From contig JABMRZ010000484.1 in the NCBI GenBank assembly GCA_013202315.1, forward strand, positions 1 through 8,561: DNA of 8,561 nt, in the 5' to 3' direction. Position 1 is the first letter of the stretch, and each line of letters starts with the position of its first letter. Source of the stretch: Candidatus Tariuqbacter arcticus. Lineage in GTDB: Bacteria > Electryoneota > Tariuqbacteria > Tariuqbacterales > Tariuqbacteraceae. Below are positions 5,085 through 8,561 of this stretch, piece by piece. The position numbers and the translations under genes are program-made. The notes under the pieces are model-generated. The model ran no database searches. It saw only the letters and a program-made list of their open reading frames with translations, and had not been told where the DNA came from.

Positions 5085-7400
5085 TTATTTTGCCGCCAAC
5101 ACCGCTTGTCCCAGGCACAAACCTTCATCCCCAGGGGCTAAAGTTCTGTGGATTAGGACGGTCGATCCTTGATTTTCCAACAGTCTTTTCAGCCAGACCA
5201 GGATATGTAGATTTTGGAATGTTCCCCCGCTCAGCGCAATGGTGTCGATTTTATAACGGGCGGCGAGTCGGAAAGCGGTTTGCGCCGTTGCGGCGGAGAG
5301 ACTCACATGAAACCTGCGGGATATTTCCGGGAGGGAGATACCGTTTCTTAAATCCGCCGCCACGGAAGCCGCTATGCCGTATAGATCGAGAATCACAGTT
5401 TCGCCGCCTTCAATGTTGAATTCATAGGGCGGGTTGTCGAGATCAGCGGGGGTTTTACGCAGATATTTTTTTACCATAAGGGCTTCAAATTCGACCGCCG
5501 GCTGGCTGGGATAGTCGGAGTGGGTAATAAGCAGCGCCATAGATGCAGCCGCATCGAAGAGCCGCCCGCAGGCGGAAGTACGACGGCAGTTATAATCGGC
5601 TTTCATCATCGCTTCGACCGCATCGAGTTTTTCCGGGTCTAATTCTTTCAGGAATCTTATCGGGGCGAAATGGCGCCATTCATCTCCATAAACGCTTTTC
5701 AGCAGAGCGACGGCGGTGCGCCATGGTTCCCTGGTGGCAATATCACCGCCGGGGATGGTGAAATTCTTAATAGATCCGACCCTTTTGAAGCCGCTTTGTA
5801 TGCTTCCGAGGAAGAATTCACCTCCCCAGAGAGCGCCGTCTGTTCCATATCCACCGCCGTCAAGCGCGATGCCCAATGCTTTGCCGAAGTGATTGTTTTC
5901 CGCAAGGCAGGAAGCGATATGGGCGTGATGATGCTGTATTCTCTTCAACGGGAGCCTCTGCCGCTCAGACCAGGCGCTGGAGATGTATTCCGGGTGTGAA
6001 TCGCAAACGATGACTTCAGGAGTGAAGCGGTAGATATTGAGGAAGTGGAATATGCTTTCCTCGAATGCCCGGAATGAGGAATAATACTGCAGATTGCCGG
6101 TGTGATGGGAGATTATAGCTTCATTATTTCGGGCGAGACAGAAAGCGTTGTTCATATCACCGCCTAAGGCGAGGATGCTGCGCGGAAAATCAGCTTTAAG
6201 GTTGATGAAGCAGGGGGCGGCGCCGCGGGAACGGCGCAGATAATAAGGCTTTCTATTCAAAGAATGCGCTTGGGAGATATCGATTGTCAAGCTAAGCGGC
6301 AGATTATGGAGGAGGAGCTTGTCGGCGACGCCGGTGAAGTTTCTAACCGCTTCATCATCGGTTTTAATCAAGGGTTCACAAGCATTCACTCCGGAAGCCA
6401 GCAAGAGCGGGGGTATTCCTTCGATAAGAAGATAATCAAGAGGGGAATTGGGCAGAACAACGCACAGTTCGTTATGCTTTTTGAGAAGCGCGGGCGCCAG
6501 CTTTGAGCCCTTCATTCTAATTGTAAGCGGAACCGCCGGACGGGAACCGCTGTTCAACAGCTCGATTTCATAGCTGGAAGCGGAGAAATATTCCAGCATT
6601 GAATCTGTATCAGGGGCCATTATAGGCAGGGAGAACAGGGCATTACTCCTGCGGTTCAATAGGGCTGAAACCGCTTCTTCGTTTGCGGCGTCGCAAACGA
6701 GTTGGAAGCCGTATATCCCTTTCACCGCCAGGATTTGTCCCTTTAAAAGCGATGCTTTGGCGGATGCTATAACTTCGTCAGTTGTGGGGAAGTGTTCGGG
6801 TCGATCGGCTTCAAGCGCCGATTCATTTACAGCGGTCAGCCATATCTTGGGCCCGCAATCCGGGCAGGAGATGATATGGTGGTGAAACCGCCGGTTCAAG
6901 GGGTCGTTGAATTCACTCCGGCAGCGCTTGCACATTTTAAAGCCGGCGAAGGTGGAATTGGCGCGGTCATAGGGCAGGTCCAAGGTAACGGTGAATTTCG
7001 GACCGCAATTGGGACAGTTGATGAAAGGATAGTGGAAGCGGTGTTCCGCCGGATTGAAAAGCTCATAAAGGCAGTTATCACAAAGGGCTGAATCGGGCTG
7101 GATGAGCGGTCGGATATTTCCCAATAGGTCAGTTCCGGTGATGCGGAATATGGTGTCGCCTAAAACGGGGATGATTTCGTCGGTGATTCTTTCAATGACA
7201 ACTGAGGGGGGCGGCGCTTCGAGGAGCAGTTTTTGGAATTTATTCAGGTGCTGTCCTTCAGCTTCGATGACCAGGACGCCGTTTTCATCCTTAACAAATC
7301 CCGCGATACCCAAGGACTGAGCCAGGCGGCAGACAAAGGGTCTGAATCCAGCGCCCTTTATCGCGCCTTCTATTATTATGCGTTTGCGGGACGGGTTCAA
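5085..7400 (-). CDS. hypF: HypF-type carbamoyltransferase, divergent
   Basis: HypF normally makes carbamoyl-AMP from carbamoyl phosphate and ATP and passes the carbamoyl group to HypE, to build the cyanide ligands of [NiFe]-hydrogenase. The 771-residue protein has the full layout: acylphosphatase-like domain (about 5-90, with GAGFRPF and R20); two zinc fingers, each CX2C-X18-CX2C (C107/C110/C129/C132 and C157/C160/C179/C182), 24 residues apart as in all HypF; YrdC-like domain (about 205-395); and Kae1-like domain (about 405-771) with HHHAH (490-494), DGGGYGTDG (514-522), PGGDIATREPWR (550-561) and LSGGTFQN (723-730). Several usual active positions are altered: D38 where Asn is expected, ASGV (335-338) for TSGN, SHHTGNL (431-437) for SQHxGDL, YPSQPA for YEGQAA. 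The start is TTG 7400, two codons after a stop, with no visible Shine-Dalgarno. No other hyp or hydrogenase gene is in the window. A related O-carbamoyltransferase role is possible. Confidence 0.9.
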   Translation of the reverse strand: MNPSRKRIIIEGAIKGAGFRPFVCRLAQSLGIAGFVKDENGVLVIEAEGQHLNKFQKLLLEAPPPSVVIERITDEIIPVLGDTIFRITGTDLLGNIRPLIQPDSALCDNCLYELFNPAEHRFHYPFINCPNCGPKFTVTLDLPYDRANSTFAGFKMCKRCRSEFNDPLNRRFHHHIISCPDCGPKIWLTAVNESALEADRPEHFPTTDEVIASAKASLLKGQILAVKGIYGFQLVCDAANEEAVSALLNRRSNALFSLPIMAPDTDSMLEYFSASSYEIELLNSGSRPAVPLTIRMKGSKLAPALLKKHNELCVVLPNSPLDYLLIEGIPPLLLASGVNACEPLIKTDDEAVRNFTGVADKLLLHNLPLSLTIDISQAHSLNRKPYYLRRSRGAAPCFINLKADFPRSILALGGDMNNAFCLARNNEAIISHHTGNLQYYSSFRAFEESIFHFLNIYRFTPEVIVCDSHPEYISSAWSERQRLPLKRIQHHHAHIASCLAENNHFGKALGIALDGGGYGTDGALWGGEFFLGSIQSGFKRVGSIKNFTIPGGDIATREPWRTAVALLKSVYGDEWRHFAPIRFLKELDPEKLDAVEAMMKADYNCRRTSACGRLFDAAASMALLITHSDYPSQPAVEFEALMVKKYLRKTPADLDNPPYEFNIEGGETVILDLYGIAASVAADLRNGISLPEISRRFHVSLSAATAQTAFRLAARYKIDTIALSGGTFQNLHILVWLKRLLENQGSTVLIHRTLAPGDEGLCLGQAVLAAK

Positions 7401-7461
7401 TATAGATTATAAATTATGAATTATGATAGTTATTGGTTGTTAGTTGTGGGTTGTTGGTTAT
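7399..7461 (-). repeat. nine-unit heptamer mosaic across the DUF1844 stop and hypF start
   Basis: Read on the + strand from 7399 in 7-base steps: AATATAG, ATTATAA, ATTATGA, ATTATGA, TAGTTAT, TGGTTGT, TAGTTGT, GGGTTGT, TGGTTAT. Two unit types, ATTATGA and TRGTTGT, are joined in the same 7-bp register. The array encodes the last 10 residues and stop of the DUF1844 protein and fills the 29-bp gap to hypF, ending at the hypF TTG start codon. The edge units are the weakest matches. Confidence 0.8.
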
Positions 7462-7780
7462 TATCGGCTTTATCATCCGTTTTGTTTTCATCTTGTTTCA
7501 TCTGTTCAGCTTTTTTTTGTTCTTCGATATAATTGAGTTTGAGGGTGCTGACGGCATTTTGCAGGAACCGTTCTTCCTCATCGTTCAAGTTTCCTTTCAT
7601 CTTCGATTTCAGCATATCGAGCATATCGATTGAGAAGGCTGCGGAGGGGAGGTCAAGTTCAATTTTTTGAGTAATCGGGTTCGCCACTTTTCCCATATTT
7701 TGCCAGGCGGAGTTATAGAATGAAAGCGCTAACTGCTGAAAGAGGATGGCGTCTTTGGGGATATTATTATTTTCAGTCAT
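7430..7780 (-). CDS. DUF1844 family protein
   Basis: This is a small soluble protein of 116 residues of a family without an established function. The family pattern is clear: an amphipathic helix LFQQLALSFYNSAWQNMGK (13-31), the core NPITQKIELDLPSAAFSIDML (34-54) in which the related NPxT-x-D/E-L-A-IDML spacing is kept, and the helix MKGNLNDEEERFLQNAVSTLKLNYIEE split around residue 70. A charged tail (88-106) follows, and then NNQQPTTNNQ (107-116), which is made entirely by a heptamer repeat. The start ATG has GAGG at 7793-7790, 9 nt upstream. It lies 52 bp after the bifunctional nuclease gene and 29 bp before hypF, on the same strand, so the three probably form an operon. No signal peptide or membrane segment is seen. 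Confidence 0.85.
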   Translation of the reverse strand: MTENNNIPKDAILFQQLALSFYNSAWQNMGKVANPITQKIELDLPSAAFSIDMLDMLKSKMKGNLNDEEERFLQNAVSTLKLNYIEEQKKAEQMKQDENKTDDKADNNQQPTTNNQ

Positions 7781-7832
7781 TTGAATCAGCCTCGCTTATG
7801 ATAAAACAATTAAGCTGGAATACAGGATATGA

Positions 7833-8429
7833 TTAAGATTTATTATCCACACCGAGTTTTTTTTCCATTTCCCGGATTTTATCGCGGATGCGGGCGGCTT
7901 CTTCGTAATTTTCTTCGGCGACAGCCGTTTGGAGTTTATTCTTCAATTCCTCTAACTGGTCAAAGCCTTCAGCCGGCAGCTGGTCGGGCAGGATAGATGC
8001 GTTTTCCATCACCTTCTCCGCCACAAATATTTTGGCTTTGGTCTTCAATGCAAGCGCGATGGAATCTGAAGGTCTGGCATCGATGTAATGGACATCACCA
8101 TTGCTGTCGGCAAGTTCCACTGTGGCGTAGAAGGTGTTTTCCTTGAGTTTAGTCACACAGATTTCTGTAACTTTTATTCCCAGTTCATCGAAGATGCTGC
8201 CGAAAAGGTCAAATGTCAGAGGTCGAGCGTATTCCATACCCTGCAGCAGGATGGAGATAGCTTGAGCTTCAGCAACCCCGATGAAAATCGGCAGTCTCCG
8301 ATTACCGTTAGTTTCCTGTAATATAACTACATATCCTTGATAAGGCGGACAGACTGAGATACCGATAACATTCACCGGAATCATTTTCACGCTGCCCCAG
8401 GGGGGTTTCTTATCGCCTTTTCGGTTCAT
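7833..8429 (-). CDS. bifunctional nuclease family (BFN, DUF151) protein with C-terminal UVR motif
   Basis: Family members were named for combined DNase and RNase activity in plant homologues; the bacterial role is poorly defined. The 198-residue protein has the BFN domain at about 16-142, with LPIFIGVAEAQAI (46-58), ARPLTFDLF (68-76) and DARPSDSIALAL (117-128). The UvrB/UvrC-type coiled hairpin is at about 158-192 (LEELKNKLQTAVAEENYEEA and following). The UVR motif suggests a protein-binding role, as in UvrB-UvrC contact. The start ATG 8429 is chosen because GGAG stands 5 nt upstream, although most family members begin at the equivalent of M16; the 15-residue extension (MNRKGDKKPPWG...) is basic and not a signal peptide. 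It is the first gene of the likely operon with the DUF1844 gene and hypF. Confidence 0.92.
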   Translation of the reverse strand: MNRKGDKKPPWGSVKMIPVNVIGISVCPPYQGYVVILQETNGNRRLPIFIGVAEAQAISILLQGMEYARPLTFDLFGSIFDELGIKVTEICVTKLKENTFYATVELADSNGDVHYIDARPSDSIALALKTKAKIFVAEKVMENASILPDQLPAEGFDQLEELKNKLQTAVAEENYEEAARIRDKIREMEKKLGVDNKS

Positions 8430-8449
8430 AATTTCTCCGGTTTTTTTTC

Positions 8450-8478
8450 AATATAAAAAAATGTCAAGTCAAGTTCAA
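8450..8478 (-). promoter_or_regulatory. candidate sigma-70 promoter for the BFN-DUF1844-hypF operon
   Basis: On the - strand TTGAAC (8478-8473) and TATATT (8455-8450) are separated by 17 bp, matching -35 at 4 of 6 and -10 at 5 of 6 positions, with a T-rich spacer. Transcription would begin about 15 nt before the GGAG of the nuclease gene. A second, further upstream candidate is TTGGGA (8544-8539) with TATTAT (8521-8516), also 17 bp apart. The stretch 8430-8561 holds no gene that I can support. Confidence 0.4.
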
Positions 8479-8561
8479 GCTTTTAACAAAAATCGTGCAA
8501 ATATTTTGAATAACTATAATAAGCGACATTATTTGTTGTCCCAATCTTGTAAGGGCTGGGC

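Noticed and set aside
5090..7320. Open frames on the + strand opposite hypF
   Set aside because: They are antisense shadows of a well-supported 771-residue protein, show no domain signatures and lack ribosome binding sites.
8515..8520. TATAAT on the + strand as a promoter for a gene to the right of the window
   Set aside because: No -35-like hexamer lies 16-18 bp upstream and no gene is visible before the window ends; the match is expected by chance in AT-rich DNA.

Overview
The window looks like chromosomal DNA of an anaerobic or facultative bacterium, probably from a little-cultured lineage. The evidence is a near-canonical set of bacterial housekeeping genes (NAD-dependent DNA ligase, elongation factor P, biotin carboxyl carrier protein, DUF1844 protein, bifunctional nuclease with a UVR tail), a HypF-type hydrogenase maturation protein, TTG starts on two genes, and repeated use of 7-bp tandem repeats between genes. 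The DUF1844 protein, the BFN-UVR protein and the heptamer repeats fit environmental Gram-negative phyla better than a model proteobacterium. I cannot name the taxon from sequence alone.

Layout of the + strand: a non-coding leader with two strong inverted repeats (1-192); ligA (193-2187); a low-GC type II restriction-modification pair (endonuclease 2180-2956, DNA methyltransferase 2959-3837); efp (3804-4373); a heptamer repeat array; accB (4485-4976); and a second block of heptamer repeats (4984-5069). Layout of the - strand, in transcription order: a candidate promoter near 8450-8478, a BFN/DUF151 nuclease with a UVR motif (8429-7833), a DUF1844 protein (7780-7430), a nine-unit heptamer mosaic (7461-7399) and hypF (7400-5085). 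accB and hypF converge on the repeat-rich gap 4977-5084.

The most notable region is the restriction-modification cassette. It is far more AT-rich than its neighbours and sits with almost no spare DNA between ligA and efp. The endonuclease start overlaps the end of ligA by 8 bp. The methyltransferase reads 34 bp into efp in another frame, so its last 11 residues come from efp DNA. This looks like a horizontally acquired module fused into a housekeeping gene string. The methyltransferase is a beta-class amino-methyltransferase (catalytic motif before the AdoMet motif) with an unusual DPDY motif in place of DPPY.

The second theme is the heptamer repeats. Three 7-bp families lie right after the stop codons of efp, accB and hypF and across the DUF1844 stop codon. 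Two opposed arrays of one family flank accB. The third theme is HypF: its zinc-finger layout is exactly canonical, but several conserved positions of its acylphosphatase, YrdC-like and Kae1-like domains are altered, which raises the question of whether it still performs the usual reaction.
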